Shown: positions 22,408 to 31,225 of the stretch, in pieces
Position numbering within the stretch: the stretch's first letter is position 1
How the letters are laid out: every line of letters begins with the position of its first letter
Assembly: GCA_963846315.1 (NCBI GenBank)
Contig: CAWJVM010000016.1
Span: forward strand, 186,001 to 250,000
Direction: 5' to 3'
From: RPQJ01 sp963846315
GTDB taxonomy: Bacteria > Pseudomonadota > Gammaproteobacteria > Steroidobacterales > Steroidobacteraceae
Length of the DNA stretch: 64,000 bases
Position numbers and translations under genes: made by a program
Notes under the pieces: model-generated
Databases searched by the model: none
What the model was told of the DNA's origin: nothing
The model's input: only the letters and a program-made list of their open reading frames with translations

Positions 22408-23550
22408 CTACTCGCCTAGGCTGGTAAAGAAACGCTTCACGCCGTCGAGCCAGGATTCCTCGCGCGGATGATGGTGCCGGCTGTCGCCGCGCATCGACTC
22501 GTCGAACTGCTGCAGCAGATCCTTCTGCTCGCGCGTGAGATGGACGGGTGTTTCGACCACGACGCGGCAGAACAGGTCGCCGGTGGTGCCGCCACGCACG
22601 GGCTTGATGCCTTTTTCACGCAGGCGGAACACCCGGCCCGACTGTGTCTCGTGCGGGACCTTGATCGTGACGTCGCCGTCGAGCGTCGGCACGTCGATGC
22701 TGCCACCGAGCGTGGCCGTCTTGAAACTGATCGGCACTTCGCAGGAGAGGTGCGCGCCATCGCGCTCGAATATCGCGTGATCGCGGACGCGCACTTCGAC
22801 ATAGAGATCGCCGGGGGGACCCCCATTGCGTCCCGCCTCGCCTTCGCCACTCAGCCGGATACGGTCGCCCGTATCGACTCCGGCCGGCACCTTCACCGCG
22901 AGCGTCTTCTGCTTGCGCGTGCGCCCCTGCCCGCGGCACTTGCCGCAGGGATCGCTCACGACCTGGCCGCGACCCTGGCAGCGCGGGCAGGTCTGCTGCA
23001 CGGTGAAAAAGCCCTGCTGCATGCGCACCTGGCCCTGGCCGTGGCACGTGTCGCAGGTGACCGGCTTCGCACCCTTCGCCGAACCCGAGCCTTTGCAATC
23101 CTCGCACTCGCCGAGCGTGGCGAAATCGAGATTGGTGGTATCGCCGAACACGGCCTGCTCGAGGTCGAGTTCGAGTTCGTAGCGGAGGTCCGCGCCGCGG
23201 AACACCTGCGACCGACCGCCGCGACGGCCGGCGCCGAAGATGTCACCGAACACGTCGCCGAAAATATCGCCGAACGCGTCGCGCGGATCGAAGCCCTGTC
23301 CGCCCGGGCCGCCGCGCGAAGCCGCATCGACGCCCGCGTGCCCGAACTGATCGTAGGCGGCGCGCTTCTGCGCGTCGGAGAGAACTTCGTAGGCCTCCTT
23401 GGCCTCCTTGAATTTCTCCTCGGTTTCGTGATCGCCAGGGTTGCGGTCCGGGTGCAGCTTCATCGCCAACCGGCGATAGGCCTTCTTGATTTCGGCCTCC
23501 GTAGCCGACCGTGTCAGTTCCAGGACCTGGTAATAGTCGCGTTTCGCCAT
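22408..23550 (-). CDS. dnaJ: Chaperone protein DnaJ
   Basis: DnaJ delivers substrates to DnaK and stimulates its ATPase. From MAKRDYYQVLELTRSATEAE the protein is 380 residues. It has a J domain with HPDRNPGD (residues 33-40), a G/F-rich linker (GGPGGQGFDPRDAFGDIFGD), four CxxCxGxG zinc repeats (about 140-210) and the C-terminal peptide-binding domain. An in-frame ATG 33 bases upstream would add a non-family tail, so the start at 23550 is used. A strong hairpin lies between dnaK and this gene. Confidence 0.97.
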   Translation of the reverse strand: MAKRDYYQVLELTRSATEAEIKKAYRRLAMKLHPDRNPGDHETEEKFKEAKEAYEVLSDAQKRAAYDQFGHAGVDAASRGGPGGQGFDPRDAFGDIFGDVFGDIFGAGRRGGRSQVFRGADLRYELELDLEQAVFGDTTNLDFATLGECEDCKGSGSAKGAKPVTCDTCHGQGQVRMQQGFFTVQQTCPRCQGRGQVVSDPCGKCRGQGRTRKQKTLAVKVPAGVDTGDRIRLSGEGEAGRNGGPPGDLYVEVRVRDHAIFERDGAHLSCEVPISFKTATLGGSIDVPTLDGDVTIKVPHETQSGRVFRLREKGIKPVRGGTTGDLFCRVVVETPVHLTREQKDLLQQFDESMRGDSRHHHPREESWLDGVKRFFTSLGE

Positions 23551-23585
23551 CCGCTTCGGCTCGTCGTGTCTCTGTCGGTTCAACG

Positions 23586-23618
23586 CAGAAACGCCGCGGG
23601 GTTATGCGCCCCGCGGCG
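23586..23618 (-). terminator. Strong hairpin between dnaK and dnaJ (attenuator or terminator)
   Basis: On the minus strand CGCCGCGGGG, loop CGCATAA, CCCCGCGGCG is a perfect ten-pair stem followed by TTTCT. The T-tract is short, so it may terminate only part of the dnaK transcripts or stabilise their 3' ends. Confidence 0.55.
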
Positions 23619-23679
23619 GTCGATTCAAGGCGCGTGCATCATAGCCATACGCGCCACCGCGCGCGGGCCGGATTGCGCC

Positions 23680-25626
23680 TCAGCCCTTGCGGTCCTGGTC
23701 CTTGTTGACCTCTTCGAACTCGGCATCGAGCACTTCTTCCTTGCCGCCGGCCTGGCCAGCGCCGGCACTGCCGCCACCCGCGCCTTCGGCACCCGCATCG
23801 GGCCCGGCCTGGCTGGCATACGCCTGCTGCGCGACTTTCGCCGAGGCCTCGGCCAGCGCTTCCGCCTTCTTCTCGATGATGTCCTTGTCGTCACCCCGCA
23901 GCACGGCCTTGAGGTCCGACGCAGCGGCTTCGACGCGGGCGCGATCCTCGGAGGCGACCTTGTCGCCGAGATCCTTCAGCGACTTCTCGGCCGCGTGCAC
24001 CAGCGCATCGGCACGGTTGCGCGTCTCGGCCAGCTCGCGGAATTTCTTGTCCTCTTCCGCGTGCGCCTCGGCGTCACGGACCATCTGCTTGATCTCGTCC
24101 TCGGTCAGGCCGCTCGAGGCCTTGATGACGATCTTCTGCTCCTTGCCCGTGGCCTTGTCCTTCGCCTGCACATTGAGGATGCCGTTGGCGTCGATGTCGA
24201 ACATGACCTCGACCTGCGGCAGGCCGCGCGGTGCGGGCGGGATGTCCGAAAGGTCGAACCGGCCGAGCGACTTGTTGTCCTGCGCGCGGTCACGCTCGCC
24301 CTGCAGCACGTGAATCGTCACCGCCGTCTGGTTGTCGTCCGCGGTCGAGAACACCTGGGTCGCCTTGGTCGGGATCGTCGTGTTCTTTTCGATCAGCTTG
24401 GTCATCACGCCGCCGAGTGTCTCGATGCCCAGCGACAGCGGGGTCACGTCGAGCAGCAGCACGTCCTTGACCTCGCCCGTCAACACGCCGCCCTGCACCG
24501 CCGCGCCCACGGCCACGGCTTCATCCGGGTTGACGTCCTTGCGCGGCTCCTTGCCGAAGAAATCCTTCACGTACTTCTGCACCAGCGGCATGCGGGTCTG
24601 GCCGCCGACGAGGATCACCTCGGCGACGTCGTTGATCGAGAGACCCGCGTCCTTGAGCGCAATCTTGCAGGGCTCGATCGTCTTCTGGACGAGCTCTTCG
24701 ACCAGCGACTCGAGCTTGGCGCGCGTCAGCTTCATCGCCAGGTGCTTCGGACCCGAAGCGTCGGCCGTGATGTACGGCAGGTTCACTTCGGTCTGCTGGC
24801 TCGACGACAGCTCGATCTTGGATTTTTCGGCCGCTTCCTTCAGGCGCTGCATCGCGAGCGGGTCACGGCGCACATCGACGCCGCTTTCCTTCTGGAACTC
24901 GTTGGCGAGGTAGTCGATGACTTTCTTGTCGAAGTCCTCGCCGCCGAGGAACGTGTCGCCGTTGGTCGCGAGCACTTCGAACTGGCGCTCACCGTCGACG
25001 TCCGCGAACTCGATGATCGAGACGTCGAAGGTGCCGCCGCCGAGGTCGTACACGGCGACCTTGCGGTCACCGCCCGACTTGTCGAGGCCATAGGCCAATG
25101 CCGCGGCCGTCGGCTCGTTGATGATGCGCTTGACGGTGAGGCCCGCGATGCGGCCGGCGTCCTTGGTCGCCTGGCGCTGCTGGTCGTTGAAATAGGCCGG
25201 TACCGTGATCACGGCTTCCGTGACCGGCTCGCCGAGGTAGTCCTCGGCCGTCTTCTTCATCTTCATGAGCACGCGCGCCGAGATTTCCGGCGGCGCCATC
25301 TTCTTGCCGTGGACTTCGACCCAGGCGTCGCCGTTGTCGGCCTTGACGATGTGGTACGGGACCATGCCCACGTCTTTCTGCACGACCGAATCTTCGTACT
25401 TGCGACCGATCAGGCGCTTGATCGCGTAGAGCGTGTTCTGGGGGTTGGTCACGGCCTGGCGCTTGGCCGACTGGCCGACCAGGACCTCGTCGTCCTTGGT
25501 GAAGGCGACGATGGAAGGCGTGGTGCGGTCACCCTCGCTGTTCTCGATCACGCGGGGCTTGCCGCCGTCCATGATCGCGACGCAGGAGTTGGTGGTGCCG
25601 AGGTCGATGCCGATGACTTTTGCCAT
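23680..25626 (-). CDS. dnaK: Chaperone protein DnaK (Hsp70)
   Basis: DnaK is the ATP-dependent Hsp70 chaperone. The 648-residue protein has the N-terminal MAKVIGIDLGTTNSCVAIMD phosphate loop, the VYDLGGGTFDVSIIE motif (about 194-208) and ILVGGQTRMPLV. The DVTPLSLGIETLGG hinge marks the start of the substrate domain, followed by an alanine-rich lid. The C terminus ends EVLDAEFEEVNKD, the Gram-negative signature. The 86-base gap from grpE contains a near-consensus sigma-32 promoter, so dnaK can be induced by heat independently of grpE. Confidence 0.99.
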   Translation of the reverse strand: MAKVIGIDLGTTNSCVAIMDGGKPRVIENSEGDRTTPSIVAFTKDDEVLVGQSAKRQAVTNPQNTLYAIKRLIGRKYEDSVVQKDVGMVPYHIVKADNGDAWVEVHGKKMAPPEISARVLMKMKKTAEDYLGEPVTEAVITVPAYFNDQQRQATKDAGRIAGLTVKRIINEPTAAALAYGLDKSGGDRKVAVYDLGGGTFDVSIIEFADVDGERQFEVLATNGDTFLGGEDFDKKVIDYLANEFQKESGVDVRRDPLAMQRLKEAAEKSKIELSSSQQTEVNLPYITADASGPKHLAMKLTRAKLESLVEELVQKTIEPCKIALKDAGLSINDVAEVILVGGQTRMPLVQKYVKDFFGKEPRKDVNPDEAVAVGAAVQGGVLTGEVKDVLLLDVTPLSLGIETLGGVMTKLIEKNTTIPTKATQVFSTADDNQTAVTIHVLQGERDRAQDNKSLGRFDLSDIPPAPRGLPQVEVMFDIDANGILNVQAKDKATGKEQKIVIKASSGLTEDEIKQMVRDAEAHAEEDKKFRELAETRNRADALVHAAEKSLKDLGDKVASEDRARVEAAASDLKAVLRGDDKDIIEKKAEALAEASAKVAQQAYASQAGPDAGAEGAGGGSAGAGQAGGKEEVLDAEFEEVNKDQDRKG

Positions 25627-25671
25627 GGTGATGCAAGCTCCGAAGGAAGGCGTGAAATGTCGTTGCCGGCT

Positions 25672-25700
25672 AATTGGGGGTCGAGCGGCCGGGATTCAAG
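25672..25700 (-). promoter_or_regulatory. Sigma-32 heat-shock promoter of dnaK
   Basis: On the minus strand CTTGAA and CCCCAATT are separated by 15 bases. The known RpoH consensus is CTTGAA and CCCCATNT with similar spacing. It is 46 bases before the dnaK ATG. No CIRCE inverted repeat (TTAGCACTC-N9-GAGTGCTAA) is seen here. Confidence 0.75.
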
Positions 25701-25712
25701 AACGGGAGGCGT

Positions 25713-26255
25713 TTAGTTGGCCGCATCCAGGCGGCGGGCGATCACCACGCGGGCCGGCCGCAGCAGGCGCCCATTGAGCGTGAAACCCTTCTGGACGACC
25801 GCCAGGACGCTGCCGACCGGGTGGTCGGCCGTGGGCTGGGCCATGATCGCTTCGTGGAAGTCGGGGTTGAAGGTCTGGCCGACGGGGTCCACGACGGCCA
25901 GGCCAGCCCGCTCGAAGGCCTTGTCGATCATGCGCAGGGTGGCCTGGGAACCCTCGACGAACTTGGCGGCTTCGGGGGCCGCACCGGCCGCCGCGAGCCC
26001 GAGTTCGAGGGTGTCGCGGACCTCGATCATGTCGGCGGCAAAGCGCTCGACTGCGAACCGATGCGCTGACTCGACGTCGCGCTGGGCTCGCTTGCGAACG
26101 TTTTCCATCTCGGCCAGGGCCCGCAACTGGGCCTCGCGGGCCTCCTGCAACTGCGCCTGGACGGCCGCGAATTCGGCATCCGCCGGTGCGCCGGTGTCCA
26201 AGGTATCTGGTCCGGGGGCCTCGGCCGCCGGATCCTGCTCGGGGTTCGTGCTCAT
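25713..26255 (-). CDS. grpE: Nucleotide exchange factor GrpE
   Basis: GrpE exchanges ADP for ATP on DnaK. From MSTNPEQDPA the protein is 180 residues. It has an acidic, disordered N terminus and a long coiled coil (about 38-75, QAQLQEAREAQLRALAEMEN). The C-terminal beta domain has the family signature HEAIMAQPTADHPVGSVLAV and VVQKGFTLNGRLLRPARVVI. The start was set at the first ATG with the normal family spacing. An extension of six residues to 26273 is possible. Confidence 0.97.
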   Translation of the reverse strand: MSTNPEQDPAAEAPGPDTLDTGAPADAEFAAVQAQLQEAREAQLRALAEMENVRKRAQRDVESAHRFAVERFAADMIEVRDTLELGLAAAGAAPEAAKFVEGSQATLRMIDKAFERAGLAVVDPVGQTFNPDFHEAIMAQPTADHPVGSVLAVVQKGFTLNGRLLRPARVVIARRLDAAN

Positions 26256-26338
26256 TTGACCTGCCTGAAGCAATGGACGCCCTGCCTTGGACCCAGTCCA
26301 CGGGTCCTTGGCACGGCTACTGGCCGGCTAGATCGGGC

Positions 26339-27406
26339 CTAGCGGCGGGAATTCAAGGCGGAACCCAGCAATCGGGCCGTGATGTCGACGATGGGGATGA
26401 CCCGGTCGTAGGCCATGCGGGTCGGACCGATGACGCCCAGCACCCCGACGGTTTCGTTGTCGAGGGCATAGGGGGCGGTGACCAGGCTGCAATTGTCGAG
26501 GATCTGGTACCCCGATTCCTGGCCAATGAAGATCTGGACGCCCTCGGCACCGAGGCTCTGGTCGAGCAGGTGCAGGATGTCGCGCTTCGAGGTGAAGGCA
26601 TCGAACAGCCGGCGCAGCTTCTCGACGTTCGAGAGTTCGGCGAACTCCATCAGGTTGGTCTCGCCTGCCAGCACGTACTCGGGTCCGCCCTGGCGGTTGC
26701 CCTCGCCCACCGCCTGCTGCGCCACGTGGATGGCGTCGCGCATGAGCTGGTTCAGCGATTCACCGGCCTGGGTGAGCTCGGCCACGATGTCCAGCCGGAT
26801 CTGGGCAAGCTCTTTGCCACCGAACTGCTGGTTGAGGAAGTTCGCGGCGCGACGCAGCTCTTCGGCTGAGTAATAGCGCTCGAGGTGCACGATGCGGTTC
26901 TGCACGTCGCGACCGTTGATCACCATCACCACCAGCACGCGGTTCTCGGAGAGCGGCAGGAATTCGATCTGGGTCAGCGACTGGTGCGGCTGGCGCGGGA
27001 TCGTCACGACGCCGGCCAGGTGCGTCAGCGACGACAGCATCTGCGACGCGACGGCAACGAGCGCCTTGGGACCGCGATCCTCTTCCTGCTCGAGCCGCTG
27101 GTTCAGCTCGCTGAGCATCTGGGCGTCGTCCGGACGCTGCCGCTGGCGCAACAACGTGTCGACGAAAAAACGGTAACCCTTGTCGGTCGGCACGCGCCCG
27201 GCCGAGGTGTGCGGTGAGGTGACGAAGCCGAACTCTTCCAGGTCGGCCATGACGTTGCGGACCGTGGCGGCGCTCAGGTTGAGCCCCGAATCACGGGAGA
27301 GGTTGCGCGAACCGACGGGCTGGCCTTCGCGGATGTAGCTCTCGACCAGCACCCGCAGCAGGTGCTGGGCGCGATCGGTCAATGGATCGTCGGGTATTTC
27401 ACTCAT
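26339..27406 (-). CDS. hrcA: Heat-inducible transcription repressor HrcA
   Basis: HrcA represses class I heat-shock genes by binding CIRCE operators and is kept folded by GroEL. The protein of about 355 residues has an N-terminal winged helix (LRVLVESYIREGQPVGSRNL, then SAATVRNVMADLEEFGFV) and the HrcA effector domain with SPHTSAGRVPTDKGYRFFVD. The ATG at 27406 is chosen; a GTG six bases upstream is possible. I found no CIRCE element in the hrcA, grpE, dnaK or dnaJ leaders, so its targets (typically groES-groEL) should lie elsewhere. Confidence 0.95.
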   Translation of the reverse strand: MSEIPDDPLTDRAQHLLRVLVESYIREGQPVGSRNLSRDSGLNLSAATVRNVMADLEEFGFVTSPHTSAGRVPTDKGYRFFVDTLLRQRQRPDDAQMLSELNQRLEQEEDRGPKALVAVASQMLSSLTHLAGVVTIPRQPHQSLTQIEFLPLSENRVLVVMVINGRDVQNRIVHLERYYSAEELRRAANFLNQQFGGKELAQIRLDIVAELTQAGESLNQLMRDAIHVAQQAVGEGNRQGGPEYVLAGETNLMEFAELSNVEKLRRLFDAFTSKRDILHLLDQSLGAEGVQIFIGQESGYQILDNCSLVTAPYALDNETVGVLGVIGPTRMAYDRVIPIVDITARLLGSALNSRR

Positions 27407-27524
27407 GGGCACGGCAAACCTAGCGTGGACTTTTTCGGCAAGTCAAGCAACGCATTTGCAGCCAGAGCCCCAAGGAATCGTGCTGGCCCGTGCGCGCGGC
27501 CCCATGCTAAAAGGCAAGCCACCC

Positions 27525-28433
27525 ATGGATACACGCCCATCCGGCAGAACCTGTGTCGCTCTCGCGGGCCGAGCGGTCGATCCGCGCGTGGGCGATGCCA
27601 TGCGCACGCTCGCACACCACGTGCTCGGCAAAGGCTACAGCGTGCGCGTCGTCGCGGACGAAGCGCTGGCGCTGGCAGGTGACGGCATCCACATCGTGCT
27701 CGAGCCCGACCTGGCTCGCGACGCCGACCTGATCGTCGCGGTCGGCGGCGACGGCACCATGCTGCATGCGGCGCGCATGGCCGCGATGGCCGACGTCCCC
27801 GTGCTCGGCATCAACCGTGGCAGGCTCGGGTTCCTGGCCGACGTAGGTCCTGAGCAGATGCTGCAGAGTGTGGACGACGCGCTCGGCGGCCGCTGCCGGG
27901 CCGAGCGACGCATGCTGCTGGCGGCGCACATCCTGGCCGACGGCCAGCCCATCGATGCACTCGCGCTGAACGACGTCGTCGTGGCCAAGCGCGAGACGGG
28001 CCGCATGGTGGACGTCCGTACCTGGGTCAACGGCGCCTACGTGAACACGCACGTGGGCGACGGTTTCATCATCGCCACGCCCACGGGTTCAACGGCGTAC
28101 GCGCTGTCGTGCGGCGGGCCGATCGTGCACCCGAGCCTCGACGCCGTCGTCCTGGTCCCGGTGTGTCCGCATACCTTGTCGGACCGGCCGATCGTGGTGC
28201 CGGACAGCAGTGTCGTCGAAATCGAACTCGCCGATCGCTTCGAATCGCGCGCGCAGGTCGTCTGCGACGGCATCGTGCTGTGCGATCTCGACCCCGGTGT
28301 GCGGCTGCGGATCGAGCGTGCCCACGTCAACGCCACGCTGCTGCATCCGCCGGGGCACGACTATTACCGCATCCTGCGGTCCAAGCTGCACTGGGGTCGC
28401 GGCACGCGCGAGGGGCAGCCGCCCGGCGCCTGA
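27525..28433 (+). CDS. nadK: NAD kinase
   Basis: NadK phosphorylates NAD to NADP. From MDTRPSGRTC the protein is 302 residues. It has the GGDGTMLHAAR motif (about residues 72-82), the LALNDVVV segment and the TPTGSTAYALSCGGPIVHP signature. The frame is open 40 codons further upstream, but that part has no family similarity. ATG at 27504 is an alternative start. It is divergent from hrcA and followed after 17 bases by recN, the usual arrangement. Confidence 0.96.
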   Translation: MDTRPSGRTCVALAGRAVDPRVGDAMRTLAHHVLGKGYSVRVVADEALALAGDGIHIVLEPDLARDADLIVAVGGDGTMLHAARMAAMADVPVLGINRGRLGFLADVGPEQMLQSVDDALGGRCRAERRMLLAAHILADGQPIDALALNDVVVAKRETGRMVDVRTWVNGAYVNTHVGDGFIIATPTGSTAYALSCGGPIVHPSLDAVVLVPVCPHTLSDRPIVVPDSSVVEIELADRFESRAQVVCDGIVLCDLDPGVRLRIERAHVNATLLHPPGHDYYRILRSKLHWGRGTREGQPPGA

Positions 28434-28450
28434 CCTGCGGGCACACCCGA

Positions 28451-30223
28451 ATGTTGACGCACCTGCACATCCGCGACTTTGCCATCGTCGAGGCGGTCGA
28501 ACTCGAGTTCGACCGTGGCTTCACCGTGCTCACGGGCGAAACCGGCGCGGGCAAGTCGATCCTGGTCGACGCGCTGCTGCTCGCCGTCGGCGGTCGCGCG
28601 GACAGTGGGTCGGTGCGGCACGGCGCGGAGCGAGCCGAAGTCAGCGCCACGTTCGCGCTGGAAGGCAATTCAGCGGCGCTGGCCTGGCTCGATGAGCAGT
28701 CGATCGAGCACGCCGGCGAGTGCCAGCTGCGACGGGTCGTGGGCGCCGATGGCCGCGGCCGCGCCTACCTGAACGGTCAGACGGTGCCGGTGCAGTCGCT
28801 GCGGACACTGGGCGAACTGCTGGTCGACGTGCATGGCCAGCTCGAATTCCAGTCGCTGTCGCGGCGCGGTTACCAGCGTGCAACGCTCGACGGCAGCGGC
28901 AATCTTGCCACGCAGCAGGCAGCCGTGCGGTCGGCGCATGCGGCCTGGCAGACGCTCGACGAACAACGCGCCACCCTCGAACAGCGTGCGCGCGACCGCG
29001 AGTCGCGGCTCGACCTGCTGCGTCATTTCGTCACCGAACTGCAGGCCCTCGATCCGAAGCCGGGCGAAGCTCAAGCGGTGGTCGAGGAACGCAAGCGCAT
29101 CTCGAGTCTCGGCCGCCTCGCCGAGGGCACGGCACAGGTCGAGGCCTTGCTGGCCGGCGACGACGGCGGGGTGACTGCCGCCCTCGCGCGATCGCAGGGT
29201 GTGCTGCGGCAACTGGTCGGCCTCGATGCCGCGCTCGAGCCGGCAGCCGCGCAACTCGAGGAGGCAACGATTGCCGCGCGTGAGGCACTGTCGAGCCTGC
29301 GTCATTACGCCGACGCGCTCGATGCCGACCCGGCGCGTCAGGAATGGATCGAGGCGCGGCTGGCGGCGCTGGAAGCCGTTGCACGCAAGCATCGCATCGA
29401 AACACGCGACTTGCCGGCCCTGCGCGAGATGCTCGCAGCGGAACTGTATGAGCTCGAGGCCGGTGCGGTCAGCGAAGCGGAACTGCAGCAGCGGCTCGTG
29501 GCAGCGCGCGAACGGTACGTCGGCGCAGCGAACGTCCTCACCAAGGCGCGCCGCAAGGCGGCGGCTGCGCTGGATGCCAAGGTCACGGAACTGATGCAGG
29601 CGCTCGGCATGCCGGGCGGACTGTTTGCCACGCGCGTCGAACCGCAGGACCCGCCGGTCTTCTCGGCGCACGGCAACGACGACATCGAGTTTCTCGTCAG
29701 CGCCAACCCGGGACAGCCAACGCGGCCGCTGGCAAAGGTCGCCTCTGGCGGTGAGCTCTCGCGGATCAGCCTCGCGCTGCAGGTGGCGGCGGTCGAGGCC
29801 GCTCACCTGCCCTGCCTGGTCTTCGACGAGGTCGATGCCGGCGTGGGTGGCGCCGTGGCGGAAATGGTCGGGCGTCAGTTGCACGCACTGGCCGTCAAGG
29901 GCCAGGTGCTGTGCGTGACTCACCTGCCCCAGGTCGCGTCACGGTCCGACCACCAATTGCGCGTGTCCAAACACGTCACGGACGGCAAGACGCGCACACG
30001 AATCGAAGTCCTGGACGAGGCGGCCCGGATCGAAGAACTGGCCCGCATGCTCGGTGGAACCCACATCACCGAGCGCACACGCGCGCACGCACGCGAAATG
30101 CTGGCGACGGCGAGCCTGGGCGGGGCCCCGTCAAAGCCAGGCTCCCTACCGAAAGGAGGACGCGCTAAGGGCGCTTCGGGCGGTGCGGACAAGCCTCGCG
30201 CACGCAATGGCCGTGCAGGGTGA
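28451..30223 (+). CDS. recN: DNA repair protein RecN
   Basis: RecN is an SMC-like ATPase that acts on double-strand breaks. From MLTHLHIRDFAIVEAVELEF the protein is 590 residues. It has Walker A GETGAGKS (about 31-38), two coiled-coil arms (about 150-380), the ABC signature VASGGELSRISLALQV and Walker B LVFDEVDAGVGG. The final 30 residues are rich in glycine and lysine. Its 3' end overlaps the convergent fur gene by 59 bases. I saw no LexA box in the short leader, which lies directly behind nadK. Confidence 0.96.
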   Translation: MLTHLHIRDFAIVEAVELEFDRGFTVLTGETGAGKSILVDALLLAVGGRADSGSVRHGAERAEVSATFALEGNSAALAWLDEQSIEHAGECQLRRVVGADGRGRAYLNGQTVPVQSLRTLGELLVDVHGQLEFQSLSRRGYQRATLDGSGNLATQQAAVRSAHAAWQTLDEQRATLEQRARDRESRLDLLRHFVTELQALDPKPGEAQAVVEERKRISSLGRLAEGTAQVEALLAGDDGGVTAALARSQGVLRQLVGLDAALEPAAAQLEEATIAAREALSSLRHYADALDADPARQEWIEARLAALEAVARKHRIETRDLPALREMLAAELYELEAGAVSEAELQQRLVAARERYVGAANVLTKARRKAAAALDAKVTELMQALGMPGGLFATRVEPQDPPVFSAHGNDDIEFLVSANPGQPTRPLAKVASGGELSRISLALQVAAVEAAHLPCLVFDEVDAGVGGAVAEMVGRQLHALAVKGQVLCVTHLPQVASRSDHQLRVSKHVTDGKTRTRIEVLDEAARIEELARMLGGTHITERTRAHAREMLATASLGGAPSKPGSLPKGGRAKGASGGADKPRARNGRAG

Positions 30224-30596
30224 GCGAGTGATCGGTGATCTCAAAGCCGAGACGCGCGGCGACGGCGCGCTGCCGCTCTTCGATGTCCTCGTCTGAGAAC
30301 TCTTCGACGTGACCGCAGTCTATGCACACGATGTGATCGTGATGCATGCCCTCGTTGAGTTCGAACACCGCCGTGCCGCCCTCGAAATGATGGCGCGTCA
30401 CCAGGCCGGCGGACTCGAATTGAGTCAGGACCCGGTAGACCGTGGCGAGCCCGATGTCCTCGTTGAGTTCGAGCAGGCGCCGGTAGACGTCTTCCGCGCT
30501 CATGTGACGCACGGTCGCACTGGCGAGAATCTCGAGAATCTTCAGGCGCGGCGCGGTGATCTTGAGGCCAACTCGACGCAGTTGCGAAGGTTCCAC
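30165..30596 (-). CDS. fur: Ferric uptake regulator Fur
   Basis: Fur is the iron-responsive repressor. From the GTG at 30596 (AAGGA nine bases upstream) the protein is 143 residues and begins (M)EPSQLRRVGLKITAPRLKIL, matching the family N terminus. The winged helix contains SAEDVYRRLLELNEDIGLAT. The metal region contains HHDHIVCIDCGHVEEF with the CxxC zinc pair. A longer frame to 30701 would add 35 non-family residues. The leader has a GATAAT half-site on the minus strand (30663-30658) but no full Fur box. It is divergent from bamE and overlaps recN tail to tail. Confidence 0.95.
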   Translation of the reverse strand: MEPSQLRRVGLKITAPRLKILEILASATVRHMSAEDVYRRLLELNEDIGLATVYRVLTQFESAGLVTRHHFEGGTAVFELNEGMHHDHIVCIDCGHVEEFSDEDIEERQRAVAARLGFEITDHSLTLHGHCVREACPHRPKRP

Positions 30597-30706
30597 GGAT
30601 TTGTTCCTTGCGGGCCGAGTGCCGCGCAGAAGCGCGGTTGGGTTATGATCGCGCCGCATTATCTCCGGGCCGGCCCGGTAACTCCAGACAGCAGAAGCCA
30701 CCCCGC

Positions 30707-31174
30707 ATGAGCGCGTTTTCCCGAGCCGCCCTTTCCCTGATCCTGGTCCTGGGCGTTGCGCTCGGTTCGGCCGGATGCGTCTACCGGCCGAACATCCAGC
30801 AAGGCAACCTGCTCAAGACGGAAGACGTCGATCAGGTCACCGTCGGCATGACCCGCAGCCAGGTCCGCTACCTGCTCGGCACGCCGATGCTGGCCAACCC
30901 GTTCGATCCGCAACGCTGGGACTACATCTACACCCTGCGGCGCGGGCGTGACAAGAACTGGGACCGCGCGCACTTCATCGTGCGGTTCGAAGGCGACAAG
31001 GTCAGCGGGATCGAAAAACCCGACCTGCCCAACCCGACAACGCCCGCCCAGTCGGCGCAGAAAGCTCAGACCGCGGATCCCGCGCCTGCGGCTGCCGCGC
31101 CCCCGGTACCGCCGCCGGCGGCGGCGACCGAGCCGCCCGCAGGCACGCCTACGCCGGAAGGCACCGCCCACTGA
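30707..31174 (+). CDS. bamE: Outer membrane protein assembly factor BamE (SmpA/OmlA lipoprotein)
   Basis: BamE is a lipoprotein of the BAM complex that inserts outer-membrane beta-barrels. From MSAFSRAALS the protein is 155 residues. It has a lipoprotein signal peptide ending LGSAGC, so Cys24 or nearby would be lipidated. The BamE domain contains YRPNIQQGNLLKTEDVDQV, VGMTRSQVRYLLGTPM and NPFDPQRWDYIYTLRRG. The C-terminal 45 residues are a proline/alanine-rich tail. The linkage recN-fur-bamE is typical of gammaproteobacteria. Confidence 0.95.
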   Translation: MSAFSRAALSLILVLGVALGSAGCVYRPNIQQGNLLKTEDVDQVTVGMTRSQVRYLLGTPMLANPFDPQRWDYIYTLRRGRDKNWDRAHFIVRFEGDKVSGIEKPDLPNPTTPAQSAQKAQTADPAPAAAAPPVPPPAAATEPPAGTPTPEGTAH

Positions 31175-31225
31175 TCCCGTCGCCAAGGGTGCCGCCGCGG
31201 AACCCTCACGGCTCCCACCGTCACC

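Noticed and set aside
22468..25716. Open frame of 1082 codons on the plus strand opposite dnaJ and dnaK
   Set aside because: Same reason: it mirrors the codon structure of dnaJ and dnaK and has low-complexity composition.
26256..27430. CIRCE operators before grpE or hrcA
   Set aside because: No TTAGCACTC/GAGTGCTAA pair or close variant is visible in these leaders.
27417..27446. Sigma-70 promoter TTGACT-N18-TAGGTT for hrcA
   Set aside because: The -10 box would place the start about four bases before the ATG and matches only three consensus positions; too weak to list.
28109..28450. N-terminal extension of recN by 114 codons
   Set aside because: This part overlaps nadK in another frame, and RecN proteins begin with MLTHLHIRDFAIV-like sequence at 28451.
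30597..30706. A Fur box for autoregulation between fur and bamE
   Set aside because: Only one half-site (GATAAT on the minus strand) is seen; the other half does not match.
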